From Gemmata massiliana (GTDB lineage Bacteria; Planctomycetota; Planctomycetia; Gemmatales; Gemmataceae): a stretch of DNA of 38,104 nt. Positions 8,049-16,156 of this stretch are shown here, in pieces. Position 1 is the first letter of the stretch. Each line of letters opens with the position of its first letter. The notes under the pieces are model-generated. The model was not told the origin of the DNA. It was given only the letters and a program-made list of their open reading frames with translations, and ran no database searches. A program made the position numbers and the translations under genes. The stretch lies in NCBI GenBank assembly GCA_000531095.1, contig HG799464.1:39589-77692 (forward strand), given 5' to 3'.

Positions 8049-8768
8049 TCATTTCGTTGGTTTAAAATCGGTTTTTGTTGCCCAGGCCAGACCGTTGACG
8101 AGGAGCCGGGTGAAGTTCTCGTCCTTAAAGTCGTCCGGGTGGCCCAAAGAGGTGTAGAAGACCCGCCGGCCGTCTTTCTCCCGCACCCACGCGACCGGTT
8201 CCGATTCCTTGCCCATTGTCCCCCGAAGGAGAACGGTCACGTCGTCCGTGACGTTGGGATTTTTATACAGGCTGCCGTTCGTCTTAAACGGCTTTACGTC
8301 CTTCAGGATCGCGTGATCCTTGACTTTCTCGATCGCGTGTATCTCGGCGGCGCCGGCGCCGAAATGTCCCTTGTAATCACCGCCGAACACGTTCTTGTCC
8401 ATTTCCAGCCACTTCTGGAACCCGTGGCTCGCGGTGCGGATGCCCACAATCGGTTTGCCGGATTTGACGTACTTCCTCACCTGTTCGAGCGAATCTCCGT
8501 CGATCTGGAGCCGGCGCGTAAAGAAGACGGCGACGTCGCACGTTTCCAACTGCTCCAAACCCGACAACGACGTGTCCTTTTCTGCTTTCGCCGATATCAG
8601 CACGCACTCAACCGAGTAATTCGCTTCCAGGTACTTCTGAAACGCGCTCAGGGAATCGTCCGATTTGTACTCGAACGATCCGGACACGAGAGCGATTTTC
8701 AACGTTTTTGCGCCCTTCGCGTTGGGCTTGGGTGCTTCCGAAGAACCCCTCCCCAATCCCTCCCTCAA
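8049..8768 (-). CDS. ThuA-like domain protein, start unclear
   Basis: The frame gives about 220-239 aa of ThuA-like fold (class I glutamine amidotransferase-like). It shows KIALVSGSFEYKSDDSLSAF near the N-terminus, CDVAVFFTRRLQIDGD, GKPIVGIRTASHGFQ, GDYKGHFGAG and RRVFYTSLGHPDDFKDENF. Family members are usually linked to sugar metabolism; planctomycete copies are usually exported, but here no signal peptide precedes the domain. The only upstream starts are TTG codons inside the G-rich repeat between this gene and 8815, with no clear ribosome binding site. The gene probably follows the PVC-type dehydrogenase in one transcript (47-nt gap). The 5' end may have been replaced by the repeat. Confidence 0.82.
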   Translation of the reverse strand: MREGLGRGSSEAPKPNAKGAKTLKIALVSGSFEYKSDDSLSAFQKYLEANYSVECVLISAKAEKDTSLSGLEQLETCDVAVFFTRRLQIDGDSLEQVRKYVKSGKPIVGIRTASHGFQKWLEMDKNVFGGDYKGHFGAGAAEIHAIEKVKDHAILKDVKPFKTNGSLYKNPNVTDDVTVLLRGTMGKESEPVAWVREKDGRRVFYTSLGHPDDFKDENFTRLLVNGLAWATKTDFKPTK

Positions 8769-8836
8769 GGGGAGAGGGGCCAGATCCAGTCGGTGGTTCT
8801 GCTCCCCCTTCCTTTCAAGGGAAGGGGGCGGGGGTT
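8741..8836. repeat. G/C-skewed intergenic repeat (CCCTCCCC/GGGGAGGG type)
   Basis: Two imperfect inverted units sit side by side: CCCTCCCTCAAGGGGAGAGG near 8759-8778 and CCCCTTCCTTTCAAGGGAAG near 8805-8824, followed by GGGGGCGGGGGTTAGG. Each folds around a TCAAGG centre. It covers the junction between the PVC-type gene and the ThuA-like gene and forms both the end of one and the apparent N-terminus of the other. Confidence 0.55.
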
Positions 8837-11826
8837 AGGTTCTTTTCTTCTTTCTTCGCATCGCTCGCCAGATACGCGAACAGGTCCGCGATTTGTGGTT
8901 CCGTGAGCGTATCGAGCAGCTTCTCCGGCATCAGCGACACCGGTGACGGCTTCAGGTCCGCGACGTCGGCTTTCGCGAGCGTCGTTTTCGTGACCTGATC
9001 GTTCACAACGTTCGTGACGACGATCGATTCACCCGTCTCTGTGACGATCCCGGAGAGCTTGCGGTCGTCCTTGGTTAATACGCTGTGAACGACGAATTCC
9101 GGACGAATGTAGCCTGACGGATCGACGATCTGCGTGAGCATGTACCCGCGGTTCTTGCGGTCCGCAGTGGTCAGGTCCGGACCGACTTTGCCGCCGTCGC
9201 CGTGCAGTTGGTGGCACGCGGCGCAGTGTTTGGTGAAGAGCACTTTCCCGTTCACGGCGTCGCCGGGTTTTGCCCGCCCGAGTGCGGTACTCAGCCACGC
9301 GATACGAGCTTGCTTCTCGCCCGCCGTTGCGGGCGCGAGTTTCCCGAAGTGCTTTTCGACGAGGGTTGTGACCTCTTTGTCGCTGAGGTTCGTCGCGGTA
9401 CGGGCGTTGTCCACGGTCACGTCGGTTTTGGGGAACTTGCCCGCGTCCAGTTCTTTGAGGAGCATGAGCGCCCACGCCGGGCGCGTGAGCAGGAGTTGCA
9501 CCGCGCGCTTTTTTACGGCCGGGGTGTAACCCGAGTAACCCGCGAGCACTTTTTCGCCAATAGAGGCGTGCTCGAACGCTTCGAGACCATCGAGTAGACC
9601 CGTGCGCAAATTATCCGACTTCTGCACGGATAGTTGCTCGAGGAACAGTTCTTCCGCACGCGGGTCGCGCACGTCACGCAGAAGAGCGATCGCACGCAGA
9701 CGGTTCCCATCGCCGATCGATTCGTCGATTACGAGGTCGCGGAGGGCGGACCGGGCCGAAGGATCTTTCATCCGCGCCAGCACTTCGAGCAGAAGCAGGT
9801 CTTTTTTTCGCTGCTGTCGCAGTTGATTCAGTGGCGGTTGGAGGGAAGGGGGGATCGCATCGAGCGGTTGTGCCCGGAGCGCGGTGGCGATGCCTCGAAG
9901 TACGGGCGCGATGTCGTCGTTGGCGCCGGTGGTCAGGCCGAACAGCGTGCCGATGCGCTCGCGCCCGCGGGTGACGTTCCCGGACATGAGTCGGCGCGCG
10001 ACGCGCTCGTTAAAGAAGTCCGCGAGCTTTTGGATCGGTTCGTTAGCGTAGGGGAAGCGCACCATGTCGGTCGTGTCGCGGCGGTTGCAGTCTTCGAGCG
10101 CCCACCACACGAGGAGCGGTAACTGCGGGTCGTCGCCCACCAGTGGGTTCATCATCAGTGCGGAAACGATGTCGTACTCCTGCGGCGGGGCGAGCCGGCG
10201 AATGGAGCACGCGATCTGCGCCACCACCGCGTAACTCTTTTCGCTCGCGGCGATGCCCCCCAGGGCCACCTGCGTCGCGTTCGAGACGGTTTCTTCGTCG
10301 CACATGAGCCGAATCATCCAGGCGCGGACGTGTTCGTTCGGGTGCTCACCGACGTTGTCGAAGTCCCGCTCCACCCACCCGTCCGAGGAGGCGAGCGCCC
10401 ACAGTGCTTCGAGTGCGAGCGAACCTTTCTCGGTAATGAGCCACTTCCGCAACTTCGGGTGAACGCTCGCGTCGCCGCGCTCGGCGATGAGCCGGCGCGC
10501 TTCAGTACGCCACCATTTGTTCGGGTGCTTCAGCAACTCCGCGAGTTCGGATGTGGACTTCTTCCGCAAGTCGAACGGCTGTTGCTTTGGCGGCCCCTTG
10601 TAGTCGATGCGGTAAATGCGGCCGGTGGCTTTGTCCCAGTTGTCAACCGGGTCGAGGTGCGCCGCGCGCCGGTCATAGAAGTCGGCGACGTAGATGCACC
10701 CGTCCGGCCCGAGCAGGCAATCGACCGGGCGGAAATGTGAGTCGTCGGTGGTCATCAGTTCGCCGCCGTGACCGGCCGTGAACGACGACTTGTGCGGTTC
10801 GAGCTTGTGCCAGTGGATCGCGTTGGAGAGCAGGTTCGCGGCGATGTACTGACCGCGATACTGTTCCGGGTACCGGTCCGCGTCGTACAGCACGCCGCCA
10901 CACGTGACGTGCCCGCCCTTAAAGTCCTTGTACGGGACGTGCTCGAAGTAGCCGTAAGTGTAGGGGTTGTGGAGCGGGCCGTGTTTGCTGAAACCCTTCA
11001 CGTAGTATGCGCCCTGCATCTGGTGCAGGCACGCGAACCCGCCCCAATTGGTCCCCGCGATGATCTGGCCGTTCCTGTCGAAGTCGAGACCGTAGGTGTT
11101 CCCGCCGCCTTCACTGAAAAGCTCGAACCGCTTCGTTTTCGGGTGGTAGCGCCAGATGCCCTGCTGGAACTCGATGAACTCGGGACCACCTGTAGCAGAT
11201 GGCACCGGCGGCTTGATCTTGCACGTGCTCGTGCTCCCCGCGGCGCCGTAGAGCCAACCGTCCGGCCCCCACTGGAGCGAATTGGCGAGTGAGTGCGTGT
11301 CGTCCATGCCGAAGCCGGAGAGCAACACTTCGGGGTCGCCGTCGGGCACGTCGTCTTCGTTCTTATCAGGGTAAAAAAGCAAGTACGGCGGCTGCACAAC
11401 GTACACGCCGCCGTTACCGATGCAGAACCCGCTCGTGATGTTCAGCCCGGTCACGAAATCCTTCGACTTGCGGAACACACCGTTCTCGTCCGGGTCGGAG
11501 AGAATGGTGATCCGGTCCAACCCTTTCGGTCCCTTCGGGGGCGCTTCCGGTACCTTGTCCCAGATCGTGCGCAGGTACTGGTCCTGCTTCACGGGCTTGA
11601 GTCCCGCGTAGTTCGGGTACTGGAGGTATTGCAGCACCCACAAGCGCCCGCGTGCGTCGAAGCTCATGCTCACGGGCTGCCGGATCATCGGCTCGGCCGC
11701 GATCGTGCGAACCGAAAAGCCTTCAGGCAGTTTGAACCGCTTCGCGGCTTCTTCGGGTGTCAGGCCGTCGGCGAACGCGAACGGTGCGCAGGAGAGAAGT
11801 GCGCAAAGCGAGACGAGGAGGCGCAT
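8815..11826 (-). CDS. PVC-type membrane-bound dehydrogenase / heme-binding cytochrome c protein
   Basis: A 1003-aa exported protein. ATG 11826 is preceded by GGAG and begins a signal peptide (MRLLVSLCALLSCAPFAFA). The N-terminal half matches the planctomycete beta-propeller dehydrogenase family (LPEGFSVRTIAAEPMIRQPV, WGPDGWLYG, DRNGQIIAGTNWGG, GPDGCIYVADFYDRRAAHLD). A helical, HEAT-like middle follows. The C-terminal cytochrome c domain has the heme site CAACH and axial-ligand context in HQLHGDGGKVGPDLT. These large proteins are widespread and multicopy in Planctomycetes/Verrucomicrobia and are thought to oxidise sugars or alcohols outside the cytoplasm; the exact substrate is unknown. It sits between the PDZ gene and the ThuA-like gene. 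The 31 codons before ATG 11826 lack signal-peptide character. Confidence 0.92.
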   Translation of the reverse strand: MRLLVSLCALLSCAPFAFADGLTPEEAAKRFKLPEGFSVRTIAAEPMIRQPVSMSFDARGRLWVLQYLQYPNYAGLKPVKQDQYLRTIWDKVPEAPPKGPKGLDRITILSDPDENGVFRKSKDFVTGLNITSGFCIGNGGVYVVQPPYLLFYPDKNEDDVPDGDPEVLLSGFGMDDTHSLANSLQWGPDGWLYGAAGSTSTCKIKPPVPSATGGPEFIEFQQGIWRYHPKTKRFELFSEGGGNTYGLDFDRNGQIIAGTNWGGFACLHQMQGAYYVKGFSKHGPLHNPYTYGYFEHVPYKDFKGGHVTCGGVLYDADRYPEQYRGQYIAANLLSNAIHWHKLEPHKSSFTAGHGGELMTTDDSHFRPVDCLLGPDGCIYVADFYDRRAAHLDPVDNWDKATGRIYRIDYKGPPKQQPFDLRKKSTSELAELLKHPNKWWRTEARRLIAERGDASVHPKLRKWLITEKGSLALEALWALASSDGWVERDFDNVGEHPNEHVRAWMIRLMCDEETVSNATQVALGGIAASEKSYAVVAQIACSIRRLAPPQEYDIVSALMMNPLVGDDPQLPLLVWWALEDCNRRDTTDMVRFPYANEPIQKLADFFNERVARRLMSGNVTRGRERIGTLFGLTTGANDDIAPVLRGIATALRAQPLDAIPPSLQPPLNQLRQQRKKDLLLLEVLARMKDPSARSALRDLVIDESIGDGNRLRAIALLRDVRDPRAEELFLEQLSVQKSDNLRTGLLDGLEAFEHASIGEKVLAGYSGYTPAVKKRAVQLLLTRPAWALMLLKELDAGKFPKTDVTVDNARTATNLSDKEVTTLVEKHFGKLAPATAGEKQARIAWLSTALGRAKPGDAVNGKVLFTKHCAACHQLHGDGGKVGPDLTTADRKNRGYMLTQIVDPSGYIRPEFVVHSVLTKDDRKLSGIVTETGESIVVTNVVNDQVTKTTLAKADVADLKPSPVSLMPEKLLDTLTEPQIADLFAYLASDAKKEEKNLTPAPFP

Positions 11827-11903
11827 GGTGGGACTCCGTGCGAATAGCCAGACGTGCAGAATGCGGCAGCGCGCGGAGAATTGCAAGCACCGACTCAGTA
11901 ACG

Positions 11904-11946
11904 ATCGGGCCGCGGGCACCCCATAAGGCGATGCCCGCGGCCCGAT
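11904..11946 (-). terminator. Strong GC-rich hairpin downstream of the PDZ gene
   Basis: ATCGGGCCGCGGGCA (11904-11918) pairs perfectly with TGCCCGCGGCCCGAT (11932-11946) around a 13-nt loop. It lies 41 nt past the stop of the PDZ protein gene and before the next start at 11826. There is no U-run, so it may act as a Rho-independent-like barrier or an mRNA 3' stabiliser. Confidence 0.7.
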
Positions 11947-11987
11947 TAAACAAACGGGTCGGAGCGAAACCGGTTGTTCAGTCGTGG

Positions 11988-12953
11988 TTAATCCCGAACC
12001 TTCGCCCGAGACGGCCCGACGTTCTTCAGCAATTTCTCGACCGTCGGACGGTACTTCTCGGGCACCTTGTCGAGACTCGCTACCTCGATCGTTTCGTCGC
12101 CGGACTTGATGGTCACCTTGTCCGCAGTTGCTCCGTCGGCTCCCACTTGGCCGGTGATTACGAAATTCACGCCGCTCTGCGTCGCCTTGACGACGAATTT
12201 CCCGTTGTTGATCGACACAGAAACCGAATCACCGGCTTTGTTGTTTTCGAGCGCTTTGGGGTTCGTGGGGAGCCTCTGGGCCTCGGGTTGTGGAACGACT
12301 TCCGGGGCGGGCAACTCGATCCCCTTCAGCTCGACCTTCTTCCCCTTCCGCACGACGACCGCGTTCACCTTCTCGCCGGGCTTCACCGCATTCACCTGGC
12401 GGGTGAAATCACGCGGATCATTGCTGACGGGCTTTCCGGCGAACTCGATCACAACGTCGTGAACTTTGAAACCGCTCTTTGCTGCAGCCGAACCTTCGAG
12501 CACACCAGCGACGGCTATGCCCGAGTTTGGATCGAGGCTAAGTTGATCCGCCACCAGCGGCGTGAGCGGTTCGAGTTGAACTCCCAGTCGCGCGCGATCA
12601 GAAGCACGACCGAGGCTGAATCCCGGGAACCCCGGTCCGGGGCGCGGGATCTCGTTCGCCCCGCTTGCCAGCGCCTTCATCAGCGCGGCGCGGGCTTCGT
12701 CCAACTGTTTCCGGGCTTCCGCGTCGTTCGGGTCTTTGGCCAGGGCTTCCACCGCTCGGAACATCTGTTCCTGGGCCTTTTTGAGATCGGCAGAGAAGGG
12801 CGACTTCCCTTCTTTCGGGAGTGCTTCTGGGGTAGGTGGTTTGGGAGCCTTCGGCTCGTCCGCGTGCGACATCGAAAAGCCCAGCGCGAGGGCCAACGCA
12901 GCGGACCCGAGCACAGCGCTTGCTGCGCCGGTGCGGATTCGGATACCGGACAT
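11988..12953 (-). CDS. Secreted PDZ-domain protein
   Basis: 322 aa starting at ATG 12953, with AGGAG about 10 nt upstream. A signal peptide (SAVLGSAALALALGFSMSHA) is followed by a Pro/Lys-rich linker and a short helical segment (KKAQEQMFRAVEALAKDPND). A PDZ domain lies at about residues 125-215 (RARLGVQLEPL, GIAVAGVLEGSAAAKSGFK, DVVIEFAGKPV). The last 100 residues alternate beta-like segments (VSINNGKFVVKATQSGVNFV). There is no protease triad, so it is not a complete DegP/HtrA or CtpA enzyme. It is likely a periplasmic binding or scaffold protein. The function is inferred from domain content only. Confidence 0.85.
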   Translation of the reverse strand: MSGIRIRTGAASAVLGSAALALALGFSMSHADEPKAPKPPTPEALPKEGKSPFSADLKKAQEQMFRAVEALAKDPNDAEARKQLDEARAALMKALASGANEIPRPGPGFPGFSLGRASDRARLGVQLEPLTPLVADQLSLDPNSGIAVAGVLEGSAAAKSGFKVHDVVIEFAGKPVSNDPRDFTRQVNAVKPGEKVNAVVVRKGKKVELKGIELPAPEVVPQPEAQRLPTNPKALENNKAGDSVSVSINNGKFVVKATQSGVNFVITGQVGADGATADKVTIKSGDETIEVASLDKVPEKYRPTVEKLLKNVGPSRAKVRD

Positions 12954-13192
12954 CGTGGGGAAACTCCTGTGTTGTGAGAAACGGCAGCTCTCGACTTGCG
13001 CGCGGTTGGGGGACACAAGTGGGAGCAAATTGAGCGATGATGCCTTGTCCACCCGGGCCGCAGACGCGGCGAAAATGTGCCCGGAGGTTACAGGATTCTA
13101 CGTTCCTGAAATGTCCGGAGTTCGTCCGCGCGACTGGAAGTTTGTTGCGCGGAGAATCGCAATCCGGAAGAAAACAGTGGTGCGGACCGGAG

Positions 13193-13771
13193 CTACGCCG
13201 CGGCGCGGTTTTCGGCGTGATAGTTGCGCAAGTACCGCTCGATCTCTTCGCGGCTTCTCCCGGGTTTAAAACCGTAACTCTGCATTTCCGCGATGGCTTG
13301 GTCCGCGCTCCATCCCTGGCGGGCCATGCGGAAGAGCGCGCACATGGTCCCGGTCCGGTGAATGCCCGCGAAACAGTGAACGAGTACCGGTTGGTTGGTC
13401 GGATCGCTCACGATGTCCAGGAACGATTTGACGACCTGTTCGGCGGGAAGTTCGCCCTTCTTATCCACGGACCACGAGCGCGGGACGATACGCATGTGTC
13501 GGGCGCCGTGCGCCGCGCACACATCTTCTTCCCACGCATCGGGGAACGGGCGATCGGGGTTACGCACGGTGCGCAGTGTCACGACCGTTTTGATGTGGTA
13601 CGCGCTCAGAACCAGTTTCAGCCCGGTTTGAGTCGTTTGGCCGCTGCGGTAGAGCACACCCGGTTCGACTGTGTGAAAGTTCCGGGTGTGGTGTTCCACG
13701 CCCCACGCCAGGAGCGACCCGCTGGCGACGGTCGTGCCGGCCATGAGTGCCAGAAACCGGCGCCGCGTCAT
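13193..13771 (-). CDS. Tat-exported dual-specificity/tyrosine phosphatase-like protein
   Basis: 192 aa from ATG 13771 (GGAG upstream). The N-terminus has a twin-arginine-like signal (TRRRFLALMAGTTVASGSLL). The phosphatase P-loop is VHCFAGIHRTGT, fitting HCx5R with nucleophile Cys133 and Arg139. Upstream sections EPGVLYRSGQTTQTGLK and IKTVVTLR are typical of the DSP/PFA-like family. It would hydrolyse phosphate esters outside the cytoplasm; the substrate (phosphotyrosine, inositol phosphate or other) is not clear. The 5' extension up to 14005 covers GC-rich inverted repeats and lacks family similarity. Confidence 0.88.
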   Translation of the reverse strand: MTRRRFLALMAGTTVASGSLLAWGVEHHTRNFHTVEPGVLYRSGQTTQTGLKLVLSAYHIKTVVTLRTVRNPDRPFPDAWEEDVCAAHGARHMRIVPRSWSVDKKGELPAEQVVKSFLDIVSDPTNQPVLVHCFAGIHRTGTMCALFRMARQGWSADQAIAEMQSYGFKPGRSREEIERYLRNYHAENRAAA

Positions 13772-13917
13772 CGTGCTTCTCCTGTGCGTACTTCGTTTCC
13801 TGTCATTATGTGGACCGGCGGGTGCGGCAGCCGAATCGTGACCCGGCACCCGTGCCCGAACTCGCTCTGAACATCGATTGTGGATGTGGACCGCTCCCGG
13901 CGGTTGGAGCCGCGGTG

Positions 13918-13960
13918 GTGCGTCGGGCGGGCGAAGCGATCGCCCGCCCGACCGACGCAC
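13918..13960. repeat. GC-rich hairpin
   Basis: GTGCGTCGGGCGGGCGA (13918-13934) pairs with TCGCCCGCCCGACCGACGCAC (13940-13960, last base at 13960) with one small bulge and a 5-nt loop. It may terminate the minus-strand oxidoreductase transcript, though no U-run follows. Confidence 0.6.
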
Positions 13961-14004
13961 AGATCGTTGCTGAGCTACGAGCGCCCCAAACATCGGCACT
14001 TTCA

Positions 14005-14064
14005 ACAGTCTGCTAGTAGTCAGGGGTGAAGCGAGCTATGCGAGCGCAACCCCTAGCGGACTGT
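14005..14064. repeat. Nested inverted repeat, possible mobile intergenic element
   Basis: Outer arms ACAGTCTGCTAG (14005-14016) and CTAGCGGACTGT (14053-14064) match at 11 of 12. An alternative inner stem AGGGGT/ACCCCT overlaps it (14022-14027 with 14049-14054). The interior reads GAAGCGAGCTATGCGAGCGC. The ends resemble those of a small non-autonomous element. Confidence 0.5.
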
Positions 14065-14072
14065 CTTCTGTC

Positions 14073-14104
14073 TGATCCGCGTAATCTGCGTTATCCGCGG
14101 CTCT
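14073..14104. repeat. ATCCGCG-type dispersed repeat
   Basis: The sequence GATCCGCGTAATCTGCG is followed by TTATCCGCGG. It resembles the GATCCGTGTTATCGGTG motif in the long inverted repeat at 3566-3667. Two related copies within one window suggest a dispersed intergenic family. Confidence 0.45.
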
Positions 14105-14138
14105 TTTCCTGCTTTTGCTCCGTCTTGAACCGCTGTGT

Positions 14139-15142
14139 TCACACGCTCATGACGACTTTGCCGAAGTGCGAGCCGCTTTCCAAGTATTTGAATGCGGCCG
14201 GGGCTTCGGCGAACGGGAATACGCGGTCGATGACGGGCCGAATTTGCTTCTCCGCAATTATGCAGTTCATTTGCTCGAACATCGCGCGCGAGCCGACGAA
14301 CACACCCTGAAGCCGGACCGCTTTCATCAGGATCGGCAACGGGTTGAACGCTCCCATACCGGAAAGCACCCCAATCAGCGCGACGTGCCCACCCGTTTTG
14401 ACCGCCTTGACCGAGCGCTCCAGCGTTCCCGCGCCGCCGACTTCCACGACCACATCCACACCCGCTCCGCCGGTCTGTTGACGCGCCCACTTATCCCAGC
14501 CCGCGTTCGTGCGGTAGTTCATGCCCGCTGTGGCACCGAGTGCCGAGGCGCGAGCGAGCTTCTCGTCGCTGCTGGACGTAATGAGTGCGCGTGCGCCGAG
14601 TGCGTGCGCGAGTTGCAGCGCGAAGATGGAAACGCCCCGGTTCCTTGCAAAAGTACGGTCGTTCCGGCACTCGTGCCCGCGGTCGTCAGTGCGTTCCACG
14701 CGGTGACCGCCGCGCACGGGAGTGTCGCGGCTTCCTCGAACGTGAGGTGGGCGGGAGTAGCCACCAGTGCACGCTCTTCGACCGCTACGAGTTCGGCGAA
14801 CACGCCGTCGCGGTCGCTGCCGAACGTCGATTTCGCCGCCGCGTCGCTGATCGGTCCGTCTTCCCAGTCGGGCATGAAACAGTTCGCGACGCGATCGCCC
14901 GCGTTGAAGCGCGTCACGCCGCTGCCAGTTGCGACAACTTCACCCGCAGCATCGGAACCGAGGATTCGGGGGAACTGGAGCTTGGGGTTGTACAGCCCCT
15001 TCGCGAGCAACAGGTCACGAAAGTTCAGCGATATAGCTCGCACGCGGACGAGCACCTGACCCGGTCCCGGGGTCGGATCGGGCCGGTCTACAACAGCGAG
15101 ATTTTCTAATCCGAACGTGGGTTGGATGACGAGTGCCTTCAA
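14139..15142 (-). CDS. Zinc-type quinone oxidoreductase / alcohol dehydrogenase (MDR family), frameshifted
   Basis: The N-terminal half ([20 protein letters not shown]... [12 protein letters not shown]... [15 protein letters not shown]... [11 protein letters not shown]) and the C-terminal half ([49 protein letters not shown]) lie in different frames. They join at QGTG/GVSIF, where the coding strand has four G (plus strand C run 14635-14638). One extra G restores 334 aa, the normal family length. I start at TTG 15142 because GAGGAAC precedes it; the GTG at 15169 adds a non-conserved tail. The enzyme would be a cytoplasmic NAD(P)H-dependent oxidoreductase with a Rossmann domain; the exact substrate is unknown. 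The break is probably a homopolymer miscall. Confidence 0.85.
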
Positions 15143-15372
15143 GGTATTGTTCCTCGGGCGACGGGACACGGCTTTCGACCTGTGCTACGGAAGACAACCC
15201 GTTTGTGAAGAAAACGGCGCGCCGCTCGCAATTTCGTGCTTCATCCCGGGCGCGATTTTGGTGGGCACGAAGCGGTTTTCACGGAATTCACGATTCTGTC
15301 GCCCGGATTACCTATGGTAAACTGAGCACAATCTGGTTGACGAATCGTCCACTCGCGTCTGGTTACTCGCTG

Positions 15373-16137
15373 ATGGATTCGTCCGATTCGCTGAAAATTG
15401 ACGAGAACCTCGCGCGATTTCTGGCCGCCTACGACCAGGGGCTCGAGGGCGGGGACACGGACGCGCTGACCGTCAATGTCCCGTTTCAGCCGGCCAACTC
15501 GTCCTCGGTTACCACCGAGCGCCCGGTAACCCCGATGCGCCCGGACGCACCGAACGAGGGTTCGCTCGGCGAACTGCTCCCGGACCCGGGATACCGGGGC
15601 GGGCGCTCGTCGCTTACACCGCCCCCCTCTCTCGCTGGTAACCCCCACCGCATCGGCCGGTTCGAGCTGCGCCGGCAACTCGGTAAGGGCGGTTGTGGCA
15701 TCGTATTTCTCGCCTACGATCCGAAGCTCCGGCGCGAGATCGCGCTGAAGATCCCGCGCCCCGAGATGCTCCTCAACTTGGACGCGAAGCGCCGGCTCAA
15801 GCTCGAAGCGCTCGCGGCCTCGGAGTTCGATCACCCGAACCTCGTGCCGGTTTACGAGTTGGGTGAGATCGGCCCGCTCTGCTTCATCGCGACCGCGTTC
15901 TGCCCCGGTCTGACGCTCGCGGAGTGGATCGACCGGCAAGCGTTTCCCGTTCCCTTGCGGCAAGCGGCCCGGTTGGTCGCCACGGTCGCCGACGCGGTTC
16001 AGCACGCGCACGACCGCGGCGTGTTGCACCGCGACCTGAAGCCGAACAACGTGATTCTCCAGGAAGTGAAGGTCGAGGAGAACGACGAGGCGCCGGCGGG
16101 CGGCGTTCAGATGCGCGGGCGTAATAACTTCGTATAG
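15373..16137 (+). CDS. Kinase-WD40 protein, N-terminal part (frame ended by linker sequence)
   Basis: ATG 15373 begins a low-complexity leader (MDSSDSLKIDENLARFLAAY) followed by a Hanks-type kinase N-lobe from about residue 93: RFELRRQLGKGGCGIVFLAY, IALKIPR with the ATP-binding Lys, HPNLVPVYELGEIG, and the catalytic loop HRDLKPNN. Host coding sequence ends at 16119 (QMRG). The last six codons and the TAG at 16135 come from inserted linker DNA. The DFG motif that should follow is missing and is resumed only as G-LAKL at 16157. This is the first half of one gene that continues to 18631. Confidence 0.85.
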   Translation: MDSSDSLKIDENLARFLAAYDQGLEGGDTDALTVNVPFQPANSSSVTTERPVTPMRPDAPNEGSLGELLPDPGYRGGRSSLTPPPSLAGNPHRIGRFELRRQLGKGGCGIVFLAYDPKLRREIALKIPRPEMLLNLDAKRRLKLEALAASEFDHPNLVPVYELGEIGPLCFIATAFCPGLTLAEWIDRQAFPVPLRQAARLVATVADAVQHAHDRGVLHRDLKPNNVILQEVKVEENDEAPAGGVQMRGRNNFV

Positions 16138-16156
16138 CATACATTATACGAAGTTA
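16120..16156. other. loxP-containing 454 paired-end linker left in the assembly
   Basis: Positions 16124-16156 carry a loxP site: arm ATAACTTCGTATA, spacer GCATACAT, and the inverted arm lacking only its last T (33 of 34 bp). The four bases before it (CGTA) match the flank of the 454 Titanium paired-end circularisation linker as I remember it, for a 37-base match with its 5' part. The host kinase frame is lost exactly at both edges. A natural Cre target inside a kinase catalytic core is very unlikely, so this is a sequencing-library artefact. Confidence 0.93.

Larger units (their letters stand above)
13772..14138. other. Intergenic region rich in inverted repeats
   Basis: No gene was found. 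It holds three separate repeat structures (13918-13960, 14005-14064 and 14073-14104) between the stop of the oxidoreductase at 14139 and the start of the phosphatase at 13771. Confidence 0.6.

Noticed and set aside
15143-15372. N-terminal extension of the kinase gene from 15133
   Set aside because: The added 80 codons have no domain character and lie in the divergent promoter region; ATG 15373 fits better.
16120-16156. Native Cre/lox-type recombination site or integrated phage P1-like element
   Set aside because: No recombinase gene or phage genes nearby, the site interrupts a kinase catalytic core, and the flank matches a known library linker.
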